Assembly (NCBI RefSeq): GCF_003331055.1
Contig: NZ_PUQD01000031.1
Span: forward strand, 1-60,389
Direction of reading: 5' to 3'
DNA: 60,389 nt
Origin: Pseudomonas sp. AFG_SD02_1510_Pfu_092
Lineage (GTDB): Bacteria > Pseudomonadota > Gammaproteobacteria > Pseudomonadales > Pseudomonadaceae
Shown here: in pieces, positions 27,400 through 36,445 of the stretch
How the letters are laid out: each line of letters begins with the position of its first letter
Numbering within the stretch: the stretch's first letter is position 1
Translations under genes and position numbers: made by a program
The notes under the pieces: model-generated
Told to the model about the DNA's origin: nothing
Database searches by the model: none
What the model saw: the letters and a program-made list of their open reading frames with translations, nothing else

Positions 27400-28740
27400 A
27401 TGCAGATGACCCAACACACCGAGTTGTTTCCCGCCGAGGCGCGCAACCTGATCGACCTGGACGCCGCTCGACCGGCACGCTGGGGGGTATGGCTGATGAT
27501 CGCCGGCTTCGGCGGTTTCCTGCTGTGGTCGTGCCTGGCGCCACTGGATGCCGGGGTGGTCGCCACCGGCACGGTCAAGGTCACCAGCAACCGCAAGGCG
27601 GTGCAGCACCTGACCGGCGGCACGGTCGAGGCGATCCTGGTGCGCGAAGGCGATGTGGTGAAGAAAGGCCAGGAGGTGGTGCGCCTCGACGCCTTGCGCG
27701 CGGTGGCCGAACAGGGCGCCATCAGCGCCCAGTACATCGTCAGCAAGACCGTGGAAAACCGCCTGGAAGCCGAGCGCGATGGCCGCGACACCATCCGCTT
27801 CGACCCGGCCCTGCTCAAGCACTATGGCAGCGACCCGCGCCTGCTGGCGGCGATGGACCTGCAACAGCGCCTGCTCGACACCCGCCGTGCCGGCCTTGCC
27901 GGTGAGCTGAGCATCCTCGAAGAAAACCTCGCCGCCACCGGGGTGCAGCTCAAAGGCCTGCAGCAGGTGTACGGCGCCCGCGCCTCGCAGATCGGTTTCC
28001 TCAACCAGGAACTGCAAGGCACCCGCGTGCTGGCCGCCGAGGGCTATGTGCCGCGCAACCGCCTGCTGGAACTGGAGCGCAACAATGCCGACCTGTCTGC
28101 CGGCCAGGCAGAAAACCTCAACAACATCGCCCGGGCGCGCAGCCAGGCCACCGAAATCAAGTTGCGCATGCTGCAGCGCCAGCACGACTACCTGAAAGAA
28201 GTGGAGTCGCAGCTGACCGACACCGCCAAGGAAAACACCACCCTCGCCGACCGCCTGCGCGCGCTGGACTACGAGGTGACCCACACGGTGATCCGCTCGC
28301 CAATCGACGGCATGGTCCAGGCCCTGAGCATCGCCACGGTCGGCGGCATCATCCAGCCTGGCGCGAAGATCATGGAGGTGGTACCGCTCGACCAGCCGTT
28401 GCAGGTCGACGCGATGATCCCGGTACAGGCCATCGACAAGATGGTCCCGGGGCTGGATGTGGACCTCGCCTTCCCGGCATTCAACCATGCGCAGACGCCG
28501 AACATTCCCGGGCGGGTCAAGACCATTTCCGCCGACCGCCTGATGGACGAAGAAAGCAAGCAACCCTACTACCTGGCCCAGGTGGAAGTGACCCCGGCCG
28601 GCATGGGCCTGCTCGGCAGCAACCACATCCGCCCCGGCATGCCGGCCACCGTCACCATCAAGACCGGCGAACGCAACCTGCTCAGCTACCTGCTCAAGCC
28701 GATGCTCGAACGCGTGGATGCCGCGTTCAAGGAGCAATGA
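27400..28740 (+). CDS. Type I secretion periplasmic adaptor (HlyD/PrtE family)
   Basis: This 446-residue membrane fusion protein has a short cytoplasmic tail and one transmembrane helix at about 26-46. The lipoyl/beta-barrel half begins with V-Q-H-L-T-G-G-T-V-E-A-I, a long alpha-helical hairpin spans about 150-290, and the lipoyl half returns at V-I-R-S-P-I-D-G-M-V-Q. It ends with the C-terminal HlyD signature L-R-P-G-M-P-A-style residues (I-R-P-G-M-P-A-T-V-T-I). It should link the ABC protein to the outer-membrane channel. It starts six bases after the ABC gene stop with GGGAG upstream. Confidence 0.92.
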   Translation: MQMTQHTELFPAEARNLIDLDAARPARWGVWLMIAGFGGFLLWSCLAPLDAGVVATGTVKVTSNRKAVQHLTGGTVEAILVREGDVVKKGQEVVRLDALRAVAEQGAISAQYIVSKTVENRLEAERDGRDTIRFDPALLKHYGSDPRLLAAMDLQQRLLDTRRAGLAGELSILEENLAATGVQLKGLQQVYGARASQIGFLNQELQGTRVLAAEGYVPRNRLLELERNNADLSAGQAENLNNIARARSQATEIKLRMLQRQHDYLKEVESQLTDTAKENTTLADRLRALDYEVTHTVIRSPIDGMVQALSIATVGGIIQPGAKIMEVVPLDQPLQVDAMIPVQAIDKMVPGLDVDLAFPAFNHAQTPNIPGRVKTISADRLMDEESKQPYYLAQVEVTPAGMGLLGSNHIRPGMPATVTIKTGERNLLSYLLKPMLERVDAAFKEQ

Positions 28741-28741
28741 C

Positions 28742-30070
28742 ATGAAACGCCCATGCCTGATGTTGTGCCTGCTGGGAATGGCCGTGCAGGCCAGCGCCAT
28801 GGACCTGAAGCAAGCCTGGGACCTGTTGCAGTACCAGGGCCCGATCTACCGCGCGGCAGTGCACGAGAAAGAGGCCGGCAGCGAGAACCGGGCCATCGGC
28901 GAAGCCGGGCTGCTGCCGCAGATCAATGCCTCGGGCTACTTCAACAAGGTCAACGGCAGCCAGCGCCAGAATGGCCGTGACAGCGACCTCGACTATGACT
29001 CCAAGGGCGCCAGCGTGCGCCTGCGCCAACCGCTGTTCAACAAGCAGAAGATGGCCGAGTACCGCCAGGGCCAGCAGCGTGCCGACTACAGCGTGGCGGT
29101 GTTCGATGCCAAGAGCCAGGACGCCGCGGTGCGCCTGGCCGACGCCTACTTCGATGTGCTGCTGGCCAGTGAAACCATCACCCTGGCCAAGGCCAAGCTG
29201 AACGCCTTCGAAGAACAGCTGGCGTCAGCGAAGCGGCGCATGGAGCTGGGTGCCGGCACCGTCACCGACATCGACGAGTCGGTCGCCCGCCGCGACCTGG
29301 CCGAAGCCGACCTGATCGAGGCGCAGGACAACCTGGTCAACGCCCGGCGCAAGCTCGAGGAATACATCGGTGAAACCCCAGAGTCGCTGACCACCCTGCA
29401 GCCCGGCTTCAGCACCCCACCGCTGATGCCGGGCAACCTGCAGGACTGGCTGGTCAAGGCCCAGACCGACAGCCCGTTGATTCATGCGCGTCGGCACAGC
29501 TACGAGCTGGCCGAAGAAGAAGTGAAACGCGCCCGTGCCGGGCACTGGCCGACCCTGGACTTCGTCGCGGGGTACAACGCCGGCAGCAGCCAGTCGATTT
29601 CCGAACTGAACCAGCGCAACCACTACAGCTCGGTCGGGCTGGAGCTGAACATCCCGCTGTACAGCGGTGGCAGCACCAGCGCCCTCACCCGCCAAGCCAG
29701 CGCCAACAGTTCCAAGGCGCTGGATGAACTGGACGCCACCCGCCAGGAAGTGATTTCCGGCACCACCCGGGAGTTCCGCGGGGTGCAAAGCGGTGCCTTG
29801 CGCATCCAGGCCCTGGAAAAGGCCGTGGCCTCCAACGAACGCTCGCTGGTGTCTACCCGCAAGGGCTTCAAGGAAGGCGGTACCAGCACCAACTCCGATG
29901 TGCTCAATGCCGAGGAGTTGCTGTACGACGCCCGCCACGACCTGTTCGAAGCCAAGCTCAACTACCTGATGGCAAGGCTGCGCCTGGCCTCGTCGGTCGG
30001 CAGCCTGGGGGATGATGATATCGACCAGGTCAACGGTTACCTGGGGCCGGAACTGATGGTGAGCAACTGA
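28742..30070 (+). CDS. TolC-family outer-membrane channel of the type I secretion system
   Basis: This 442-residue protein has a cleavable signal peptide (about 20 residues, ending A-S-A) and the internally repeated outer-membrane efflux protein fold. The long helices are rich in A, E, Q and L, with two OEP repeats near 30-220 and 235-430. The ATG lies one base after the stop of the adaptor gene, and the ribosome site AAGGAG is inside the end of that gene, so translation is probably coupled. It completes the exporter for the giant peroxidase. The longer ATG-initiated reading from 28718 would mask the signal peptide. Confidence 0.92.
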   Translation: MKRPCLMLCLLGMAVQASAMDLKQAWDLLQYQGPIYRAAVHEKEAGSENRAIGEAGLLPQINASGYFNKVNGSQRQNGRDSDLDYDSKGASVRLRQPLFNKQKMAEYRQGQQRADYSVAVFDAKSQDAAVRLADAYFDVLLASETITLAKAKLNAFEEQLASAKRRMELGAGTVTDIDESVARRDLAEADLIEAQDNLVNARRKLEEYIGETPESLTTLQPGFSTPPLMPGNLQDWLVKAQTDSPLIHARRHSYELAEEEVKRARAGHWPTLDFVAGYNAGSSQSISELNQRNHYSSVGLELNIPLYSGGSTSALTRQASANSSKALDELDATRQEVISGTTREFRGVQSGALRIQALEKAVASNERSLVSTRKGFKEGGTSTNSDVLNAEELLYDARHDLFEAKLNYLMARLRLASSVGSLGDDDIDQVNGYLGPELMVSN

Positions 30071-30105
30071 CCGCAAACCACTGATTCGCAGGCGGTCGGC
30101 GAACC

Positions 30106-30192
30106 CTGTGGGAGCGGCTTCAGCCGCGAAGAACCCGACGCGGTGCATGGCACCGGCTACGCCGGTGTTCGCGGCTGAAGCCGCTCCCACAG
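30106..30192. repeat. REP inverted pair, perfect 25-bp arms
   Basis: Arms 30106-30130 and 30168-30192 are perfect reverse complements, with a 37-base spacer that itself holds CACCGGCTACGCCGGTG. It lies 35 bases after the exporter operon and probably acts as its terminator or stabiliser. Confidence 0.88.
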
Positions 30193-30304
30193 GTACGGCG
30201 AATCCCTCACCAAGCAATACGGCGCCAGCCCCGTCAAAGCGCCCATAGCTGCGCCCGCGTCCTTCACGCTATGATCGCTCACCTCGCCGCGGACGCTCCG
30301 AACC

Positions 30305-31168
30305 ATGCCCGTAGACCTGCAAACGTTGTACCCCAGGTTGATCCATCTGATGCTGGACACCGTGTTCGTGGTCGACCGGGACAACCAGATCGTTTTCGTC
30401 AGCGATGCCTGTGAGGCGCTGCTGGGCTACCAGGCCCACGAACTGGTCGGTACGCCGATCACCGACTACATGCACCCTGACGACCTGGCCATCACCCGCG
30501 CCTCGATCGTCCGGGTGATGAACGGCCAGTCCCACTACGACTTCCGCAACCGCTACATCCGCAAGGACGGCACGATCGTGCATATCCTCTGGGCGGCCTG
30601 CTGGTCGGCTGAGGCCGACGCGCGCATCGGTGTGGCGCGGGATGTGACGGCCCAGTGCCAGGCCGAGGAAGAACTGCGCTTCCTCGCCCACCACGACCCG
30701 CTCACCCGCCTGGCCAACCGGGCCATGTTCAACGACCGGCTGGATACCGCACTCGCCGCCGCCCGCCAGCGCAACCAGCCGCTGGCCTTGCTGTTCCTCG
30801 ACATCAATCACTTCAAGGACATCAACGACAACCACGGCCACAGCGTCGGCGATCGGGTGCTGTGCACCGTGGCCCGGCGCCTGGAAGGCTGCGTAGGTGC
30901 CGCCGATACGGTGGCGCGGATGGGCGGTGACGAATTCACCGTGCTGCTGACCGACAACGCCTCGCCCGAGGCCATTGCCGAGCACGTGGCGCGCATCCTG
31001 GCGGCCATGGCCGAGCCACTCGGCGCCGGGCTTTCCGGCATCGACGCGCCATCCTGCAGCATCGGCGTGGCCTGTTTCCCCAGGGACGGCAGCGATGCCG
31101 ACATGCTGCTACGCCATGCTGATGGTGATATGTACCGAATCAAACGACAGCGCACTGCGGCGGGCTAA
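30305..31168 (+). CDS. PAS-GGDEF diguanylate cyclase
   Basis: This 287-residue cytoplasmic protein has a PAS sensor domain at about 10-115 and a GGDEF domain at about 122-285. The active site reads M-G-G-D-E-F (207-211), and the metal-binding Asp in F-L-D-I-N-H-F-K is near 166, so cyclic-di-GMP synthesis is expected. The inhibitory RxxD site would be at 198-201, but reads G-A-A-D, so product inhibition through the classical I-site is probably lost. It lies between the type I secretion operon and a chromate transporter that starts 18 bases later, so it may be cotranscribed with the latter. Confidence 0.88.
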   Translation: MPVDLQTLYPRLIHLMLDTVFVVDRDNQIVFVSDACEALLGYQAHELVGTPITDYMHPDDLAITRASIVRVMNGQSHYDFRNRYIRKDGTIVHILWAACWSAEADARIGVARDVTAQCQAEEELRFLAHHDPLTRLANRAMFNDRLDTALAAARQRNQPLALLFLDINHFKDINDNHGHSVGDRVLCTVARRLEGCVGAADTVARMGGDEFTVLLTDNASPEAIAEHVARILAAMAEPLGAGLSGIDAPSCSIGVACFPRDGSDADMLLRHADGDMYRIKRQRTAAG

Positions 31169-31186
31169 GTGAAAAAGGGAACGACC

Positions 31187-32545
31187 ATGGCAGAACATCG
31201 GCAACAGGCGGCCGAGCAACCACGCGCCCACATCGGCCTGGGCGAAGCCCTGCTGTTCTGGCTGAAGCTGGGCTTCATCAGCTTCGGCGGCCCGGCGGGG
31301 CAGATTGCGATCATGCATCAGGAACTGGTGGAACGCCGCCGCTGGATCAGCGAACGGCGCTTCCTGCATGCCCTCAACTATTGCATGTTGCTGCCTGGCC
31401 CCGAGGCCCAGCAACTGGCCACCTACATCGGCTGGCTGATGCACCGCACCTGGGGCGGGGTGATTGCCGGCGCCCTGTTCGTGCTGCCGTCGCTGTTCCT
31501 CCTGATCGGCCTGTCGTGGGTCTATCTGGCCTGGGGCGAGGTGCCGGTGGTAGCCGGGATTTTCTACGGGATCAAGCCGGCCGTGACCGCCATTGTCGTG
31601 CATGCCGCCCACCGCATTGGCACGCGCGCCCTGAAAAACGGCTGGTTGTGGGCCATTGCAGCGGCGTCGTTCGTGGCCATTTTTGCCCTCAACGTGCCCT
31701 TCCCGCTGATCGTGCTGGCGGCCGCCGTGCTGGGTTATCTCGGTGGGCGACTGCTGCCGGGGCAGTTCGCGCCCGGCGGTGGCCACAGCGCGGCCAAGGC
31801 CAGCCATGGCCCGGCGCTGATCGACGACCACACGCCAACACCGGCGCACGCGCGTTTCAGCTGGGGGCGGTTAGTGGGCCTGCTGCTGGTGGGCGCCGTG
31901 CTGTGGCTGCTGCCCATGGCGGTGCTAATGGCCAGCTTCGGCTGGCACGGCACGCTGACGCAAATGGGCTGGTTCTTCACCAAGGCGGCCTTGCTGACCT
32001 TCGGCGGCGCCTACGCGGTGTTGCCTTACGTCTACCAGGGCGCGGTCGGCCATTACGGCTGGCTGTCGCCAACGCAGATGATCGATGGCCTGGCACTGGG
32101 TGAAACCACCCCCGGGCCGCTGATCATGGTGGTGGCCTTCGTCGGCTTCGTCGGCGGCTACCTGCACCCCATGTTCGGCAGCGACCAGGCGTTCATCGCC
32201 GGCGCGGTGGCGGCGAGCCTGGTGACCTGGTTCACCTTCCTGCCCTCGTTCCTGTTCATCCTCGCTGGTGGCCCGCTGGTGGAATCGACCCACAACGAAC
32301 TGAAGTTCACCGCCCCGCTGACCGGGATCACCGCCGCAGTGGTAGGCGTGATCCTCAACCTGGCGCTGTTCTTCGGCTACCACGTGCTGTGGCCGGCCGG
32401 GCTCGACGGGCCGTTCGACTGGCCTTCGGCGCTGATTGCCCTGGCGGCGACGGTGGCCTTGTTCCGCTACAAGCGCGGGGTGATCCAGGTGCTGCTGGCC
32501 TGTGCCGTGGCGGGGCTGGCCATCCACCTGGCAGGCGCGCGGTAG
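31187..32545 (+). CDS. chrA: ChrA-family chromate transporter
   Basis: This is a bidomain CHR protein of about 452 residues. The N-terminal domain has F-G-G-P-A-G-Q-I and L-P-G-P-E-A-Q-Q-L near 25-75. The C-terminal domain has [18 protein letters not shown] and G-E-T-T-P-G-P-L motifs near 265-315. The P-G-P and F-G-G signatures in both halves define the long-chain CHR family, which expels chromate. About ten to twelve helices are expected. The ATG at 31187 has AGGGA upstream; a GTG at 31169 directly after the cyclase stop is an alternative. It probably forms an operon with the diguanylate cyclase. Confidence 0.87.
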   Translation: MAEHRQQAAEQPRAHIGLGEALLFWLKLGFISFGGPAGQIAIMHQELVERRRWISERRFLHALNYCMLLPGPEAQQLATYIGWLMHRTWGGVIAGALFVLPSLFLLIGLSWVYLAWGEVPVVAGIFYGIKPAVTAIVVHAAHRIGTRALKNGWLWAIAAASFVAIFALNVPFPLIVLAAAVLGYLGGRLLPGQFAPGGGHSAAKASHGPALIDDHTPTPAHARFSWGRLVGLLLVGAVLWLLPMAVLMASFGWHGTLTQMGWFFTKAALLTFGGAYAVLPYVYQGAVGHYGWLSPTQMIDGLALGETTPGPLIMVVAFVGFVGGYLHPMFGSDQAFIAGAVAASLVTWFTFLPSFLFILAGGPLVESTHNELKFTAPLTGITAAVVGVILNLALFFGYHVLWPAGLDGPFDWPSALIALAATVALFRYKRGVIQVLLACAVAGLAIHLAGAR

Positions 32546-32554
32546 CCGCGCGCC
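32534..32554. terminator. Hairpin with the chrA stop codon in its loop
   Basis: GGCGCGCGG-TAG-CCGCGCGCC is a perfect 9-bp stem whose 3-base loop is the TAG stop of the chromate transporter. It also lies four bases before the end of the convergent quiC1 gene, so it may serve both. It lacks a T-tract. Confidence 0.5.
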
Positions 32555-32557
32555 AGG

Positions 32558-34465
32558 CTAAAGCACCGGCTTGCGCGCCGCACCGCTGCGGGCCTTGGCC
32601 ATCGCCGCCAGGCGCACCGCGACGTTGGCCGCGCCATAACCGCTGTAGCCCGCCTTGCGCTGGATGATCTCGAAGAAGAAGCGCTCCTCGAACGGCTCGG
32701 TGTAGACATGGAACAGCTCGCCGCCCTGGGCGTCGCGGTCGTACAGCACGTTGTAGTAGGCCAGCTCGCTGAGGAACTCGTCGTCGAAGTCGAAACGCGC
32801 GGCCAGATCGTCGTAGTAGTTCAGCGGAATCTCCAGCAGCGGCACCCCGGCCAGCTTGGCCCGCGCCACCTCACGGAAAATGTCGTCACAGTCGAAGGCA
32901 ATGTGATGCACCCCCGAGCCGCGGTAGCTGGACAGCGCGTGGGCAATCGCCGTATTGCGGTTTTCCGAGATGTTCAGCGGCAGGCGCAAGGTGCCGCACT
33001 GGCTGCGCAGGGCGCGGCTCTTGACCAGGCCGTAAGGGTCCGGCAGCACCACTTCGTCGTCGGCGGCGAAGCCGAACAGGCTCTTGTAGAACAGCACCCA
33101 GCTGTCCAGTGACTCGGCCGGCAGGGCCAGGGCCATATGGTCGATGCGGCGCAGGCCGCCGCTGGCAGTGGCGCTCTGGTCCAGGCTGAAGTCGGTGTGG
33201 TACAGGGTCTGGCCGGCCGTGCCCTGCTCCACCAGGTACAGCAGGCTGCCGTCTGGCGCGCGCACCGCCGGCACCTCGCACTCGTTAGGCCCGACCAGGC
33301 CACGGAACGGCTGGCCACCCAAGGCCGTGGCACGCTTCAGCGCGGCCTGCTGGTCCTTGACCCGCAGCGCGGTAGCGCACAACGACGGCCCATGGGCTTC
33401 GAAGAAGTTGTGGCCGAAGGAATAGGGTTCGGCGTTCAGCACGATGTTGATATCGCCCTGACGCAGCAGCTGCACCGCTTTGCTGCGGTGCGTGCCGGCT
33501 GCGGCGAAGCCCAGGCGCTTCAGCCAGCTGCCCAGGCGCGCGCCGACGGCTTCGTCGACCGCGAATTCGAGAAATTCCACGCCGTCGTAGCGGCTGGCGG
33601 CTGGCGGGGTGAACAGTACGCCAGGCTCGATCGGGGTGTTTTCCTGCTCCAGGCGCAGGCGGGTCTGCTCTTCGAGGTACAGCAGCGAACGCAGGCCATC
33701 GGCGGCGTTCTGCCGGGGTGGTGCGGCGCGGAAGCCGTCGTTGAAGATTTCCAGCGACAGCGGGCCACGGTAGCCGGTGACGAGGATCGGCGCGAGGAAG
33801 CCGGCCAGGTCCATCTCGCCCTGCCCCGGGAAGCAGCGGAAGTGGCGGCTCCACTCCAGCACATCCATGGCCAGGATCGGCGCATCGGCCATTTGCACGA
33901 AGAAGATCTTGTCGCCGGGGATGTCGCGGATCGCGCTGGGGTCACCTTTGAGCGACAAGGTGTGAAAGCTGTCGAGGATCACCCCGAGGGCCGGGTGATC
34001 GGCCTGGCGCACCAGGTTCCACACTTGCTGGTAGGTGTTGACGTGGCGGCCCCAGGCCAGCGCTTCGTAACCAATGCGCAGGCCGCGCTTGCCAGCCTGC
34101 TCGCCCAGCAGGCGCAGGTCGTCGACCAGTACCTGTTCATCGCCCAGGGCGTCGGCCTGGACGTTACTGCACACCAGCACCAGGTCGGTACCCAGTTCCT
34201 GCATCAGGTCGAACTTGCGCTCGGCGCGGTCGAGGTTTTTCTGCAGGCGGTCGCGGCGGCAGCCTTCAAAGTCGCGAAATGGCTGGAACAAGGTAATGGC
34301 AATGCCCATGTCGGCGCACATCTGGCGGACCTGGCGCGGGCTGCCGGCGTAATACAGCAGGTCGTTCTCGAAGATCTCGACACCGTCGAAACCGGCGGCG
34401 GCGATGGCTTCGAGCTTTTCCGGCAGGGTGCCGCTCAAGGACACGGTGGCGATCGAACGCTGCAT
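32558..34465 (-). CDS. quiC1: 3-dehydroshikimate dehydratase, QuiC1 type (TIM barrel fused to HPPD-like domain)
   Basis: This 635-residue protein has two domains. The N-terminal sugar-phosphate-isomerase-like barrel (about 1-280) carries a metal site at Glu134, Asp165, Gln191 and Glu239. The C-terminal domain (about 290-635) resembles 4-hydroxyphenylpyruvate dioxygenase, with the 2-His-1-Glu set His443 (I-D-H-M), His521 (V-H-H-I) and Glu599 (F-F-E-I-I-Q-R). Enzymes of this kind convert 3-dehydroshikimate to protocatechuate, which feeds the beta-ketoadipate pathway from quinate or shikimate. AAGGAAC precedes the ATG. A divergent MHS transporter gene starts 305 bases away and may import the substrate. 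Confidence 0.92.
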   Translation of the reverse strand: MQRSIATVSLSGTLPEKLEAIAAAGFDGVEIFENDLLYYAGSPRQVRQMCADMGIAITLFQPFRDFEGCRRDRLQKNLDRAERKFDLMQELGTDLVLVCSNVQADALGDEQVLVDDLRLLGEQAGKRGLRIGYEALAWGRHVNTYQQVWNLVRQADHPALGVILDSFHTLSLKGDPSAIRDIPGDKIFFVQMADAPILAMDVLEWSRHFRCFPGQGEMDLAGFLAPILVTGYRGPLSLEIFNDGFRAAPPRQNAADGLRSLLYLEEQTRLRLEQENTPIEPGVLFTPPAASRYDGVEFLEFAVDEAVGARLGSWLKRLGFAAAGTHRSKAVQLLRQGDINIVLNAEPYSFGHNFFEAHGPSLCATALRVKDQQAALKRATALGGQPFRGLVGPNECEVPAVRAPDGSLLYLVEQGTAGQTLYHTDFSLDQSATASGGLRRIDHMALALPAESLDSWVLFYKSLFGFAADDEVVLPDPYGLVKSRALRSQCGTLRLPLNISENRNTAIAHALSSYRGSGVHHIAFDCDDIFREVARAKLAGVPLLEIPLNYYDDLAARFDFDDEFLSELAYYNVLYDRDAQGGELFHVYTEPFEERFFFEIIQRKAGYSGYGAANVAVRLAAMAKARSGAARKPVL

Positions 34466-34770
34466 GGCGGGAGTTCCTTGTTGTTAGAAGGTTACGAAGC
34501 GGCTGCAAGGCGACAGGACCACGCCTGAAAATGCGCAGCCACAGTGCCTGGCAGGATCGATTATTCGCAGGTAAAGTCGGCGCTTCAACAGGTTTGTACG
34601 AAATGGTTAGTTTTTCGTTCGATTATCGCACACAACCCGTTTCTGCGAATTGCCAGCCCGCTGGCCCGTGGTCAACATGAACCACAGACGCAGGCACACC
34701 GACCATTGCCTCCTGCCTTGCCCAACCCCCGGCGGAACCTGCGCAAACAACAATAACAACGGAGACAACG
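34466..34770. promoter_or_regulatory. Divergent promoter region quiC1 / MHS transporter
   Basis: This 305-base gap serves two divergent genes. It contains an AT-richer core (about 34555-34635) with an inverted repeat, ACGAAA-N9-TTTCGT, at 34598-34618. Such a palindrome could bind an IclR- or GntR-type regulator of quinate/shikimate use, but no such regulator lies in this window. No small gene is visible. Confidence 0.4.
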
Positions 34771-36144
34771 ATGGCTCACTCCAGCTCTCAAGCGAAGAAA
34801 GCGACCGCCAGTGGGTGGATAGGCTCGGCACTCGAGTACTACGACTTTTTCATCTACGCCCAGGCCGCTGCGCTGATTTTCCCGCAGATATTCTTCCCTA
34901 ATACCGACCCGAAAATGGCCATCATCGCCTCGTTGGCCACCTACGGCGTGGGTTACCTGGCGCGCCCTGTCGGCGCCTTCGTGCTGGGCCACTGGGGCGA
35001 CACCCGCGGCCGCAAGAACGTCCTGCTGCTGTGCATGTTCCTGATGGGCCTGTCGACCATGGCCGTCGGCCTGCTGCCCACCTACCACGACATCGGCCTG
35101 CTCGCACCGGCCTTGCTGGTGGTGCTGCGCCTGGTCCAGGGCTTTGCCGTGGCCGGGGAAATCTCCGGCGCCAGTTCGATGATCATGGAACATGCGCCGT
35201 TCGGCAGAAGGGGCTACTACGCCAGCTTCACCCTGCAGGGCGTGCAGGCTGGCCAGGTCCTGGCGGCGGCGGTGTTCCTGCCACTGGCCTACTTCATGCC
35301 GAGCGAGGCGTTCAACGACTGGGGCTGGCGCATACCGTTCCTGATGAGCGCCATCGTGCTGATTGCCGGCTTCATCATTCGCAAGGAAGTGCACGAAACC
35401 CCGGCGTTCGTGAAGGAAGAGCAGCAGGACAAGGTGGCCAAATCGCCCATCAGCGAAGCCTTCCAGCACAGCTGGAAGCACATGGTGCTGGTGATGTTCA
35501 TGGCGCTGATGAACGTGATCCCGGTGGTGGCCACCATCTTCGGTGCCGCCTACGCGGTACAGCCGGCGTACGGCATTGGCTTCGACAAGAGTGTGTACCT
35601 GTGGATTCCGGTGGTCGGCAACATCGTCGCGGTGCTGGTGATCCCCTTCGTCGGCAACCTGTCGGACAAGATCGGCCGTCGCCCGACCATGATCGCCGGT
35701 TGCCTCGGCTCGGGCCTGCTGGCCTTCGTCTACCTGTACGCCATCAGCATACAGAACGTGCCGCTGGCGTTCGCCGCGTCGATCGTCATGTGGGGCATGG
35801 TCTACCAGGGCTACAACGCGGTGTTCCCAAGCTTCTACCCAGAGCTGTTCCACACCCGTTATCGCGTTTCGGCCATGGCCATCGCACAGAACATCGGCAC
35901 CATGCTGACCGCCATGCTGCCGGCACTGTTCGCCCTGGTTGCCCCGCCCGGCTCGGAGAACATCCCGCTGGTGGTCGGTGGGCTGGCGTTCTTCATCACC
36001 TGCGTATGCGCCCTGGCAGCATACATTGCCCCGGAAACCCACCGCCTGGCGATGGAGGACCTGGGCAACCCTCAGGCCAGGCCGATGGAGAAAGCGGCGT
36101 ACGAGGCCAGCCGTAAAGGCAGCTTTCAGGCGGTGAGCCACTGA
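34771..36144 (+). CDS. MHS-family MFS transporter, probable hydroaromatic/aromatic acid importer
   Basis: This 457-residue twelve-helix transporter has the MHS signatures A-L-E-Y-Y-D-F-F near residue 20, G-H-W-G-D-T-R-G-R-K between TM2 and TM3, R-L-V-Q-G-F-A-V-A-G-E in TM4 and N-L-S-D-K-I-G-R-R between TM8 and TM9. The family includes shikimate (ShiA), citrate and alpha-ketoglutarate symporters. Its divergent placement beside the 3-dehydroshikimate dehydratase gene suggests that it imports shikimate, dehydroshikimate or quinate. GGAG lies eight bases before the ATG. Confidence 0.85.
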   Translation: MAHSSSQAKKATASGWIGSALEYYDFFIYAQAAALIFPQIFFPNTDPKMAIIASLATYGVGYLARPVGAFVLGHWGDTRGRKNVLLLCMFLMGLSTMAVGLLPTYHDIGLLAPALLVVLRLVQGFAVAGEISGASSMIMEHAPFGRRGYYASFTLQGVQAGQVLAAAVFLPLAYFMPSEAFNDWGWRIPFLMSAIVLIAGFIIRKEVHETPAFVKEEQQDKVAKSPISEAFQHSWKHMVLVMFMALMNVIPVVATIFGAAYAVQPAYGIGFDKSVYLWIPVVGNIVAVLVIPFVGNLSDKIGRRPTMIAGCLGSGLLAFVYLYAISIQNVPLAFAASIVMWGMVYQGYNAVFPSFYPELFHTRYRVSAMAIAQNIGTMLTAMLPALFALVAPPGSENIPLVVGGLAFFITCVCALAAYIAPETHRLAMEDLGNPQARPMEKAAYEASRKGSFQAVSH

Positions 36145-36226
36145 CAGGCCGCACGGGGCTGCCCTGCAGCCCTTTCGCCGGCAAGCCCCCCCAGGTATTG
36201 CACAAGGCCCACAGGCCACACCAATC

Positions 36227-36313
36227 CTGTGGGAGCGGGCAAGCCCGCGAAGCAGGCGGCGCGGTGGATGGCACCGGCTGCGCCGGTGTTCGCGGGCGCG
36301 CCCGCTCCCACAG
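36227..36313. repeat. REP inverted pair after the MHS transporter
   Basis: Arms 36227-36251 and 36289-36313 pair over 25 bases with one mismatch. The spacer again carries CACCGGCTGCGCCGGTG. The gap 36145-36445 between the convergent transporter and decarboxylase genes is otherwise REP-derived and holds no gene. Confidence 0.85.
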
Positions 36314-36394
36314 AGTTGGCGCCAATGTTTCAAAATTGAGCAAGACAGTTGCTCCCACCAAGTTTTTTCACATGAATTGAGCCTTGCACCGTAC

Positions 36395-36436
36395 CTGTGG
36401 GAGCTGGCTTGCCGGCGAAAGGGCCGCAAAGCGGCC
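36395..36436. terminator. REP plus GGCCGCAAAGCGGCC hairpin after ddc
   Basis: A REP half (CTGTGGGAGCTGGCTTGCCGGCGAA) is followed by the 15-base hairpin GGCCGC-AAA-GCGGCC (36422-36436), ten bases past the end of the decarboxylase gene. It probably ends that transcript. Confidence 0.55.
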
Positions 36437-36445
36437 CCGGCGACC

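Noticed and set aside
26149..28800. 883-codon antisense frame across the type I secretion genes
   Set aside because: The sense strand encodes clear ABC and HlyD domains; the antisense product is an H/A/G/Q-rich shadow.
30106..30192. Long inverted repeat considered as insertion-sequence ends
   Set aside because: The arms enclose only 37 bases and match the REP sequence found elsewhere in the window; there is no transposase.
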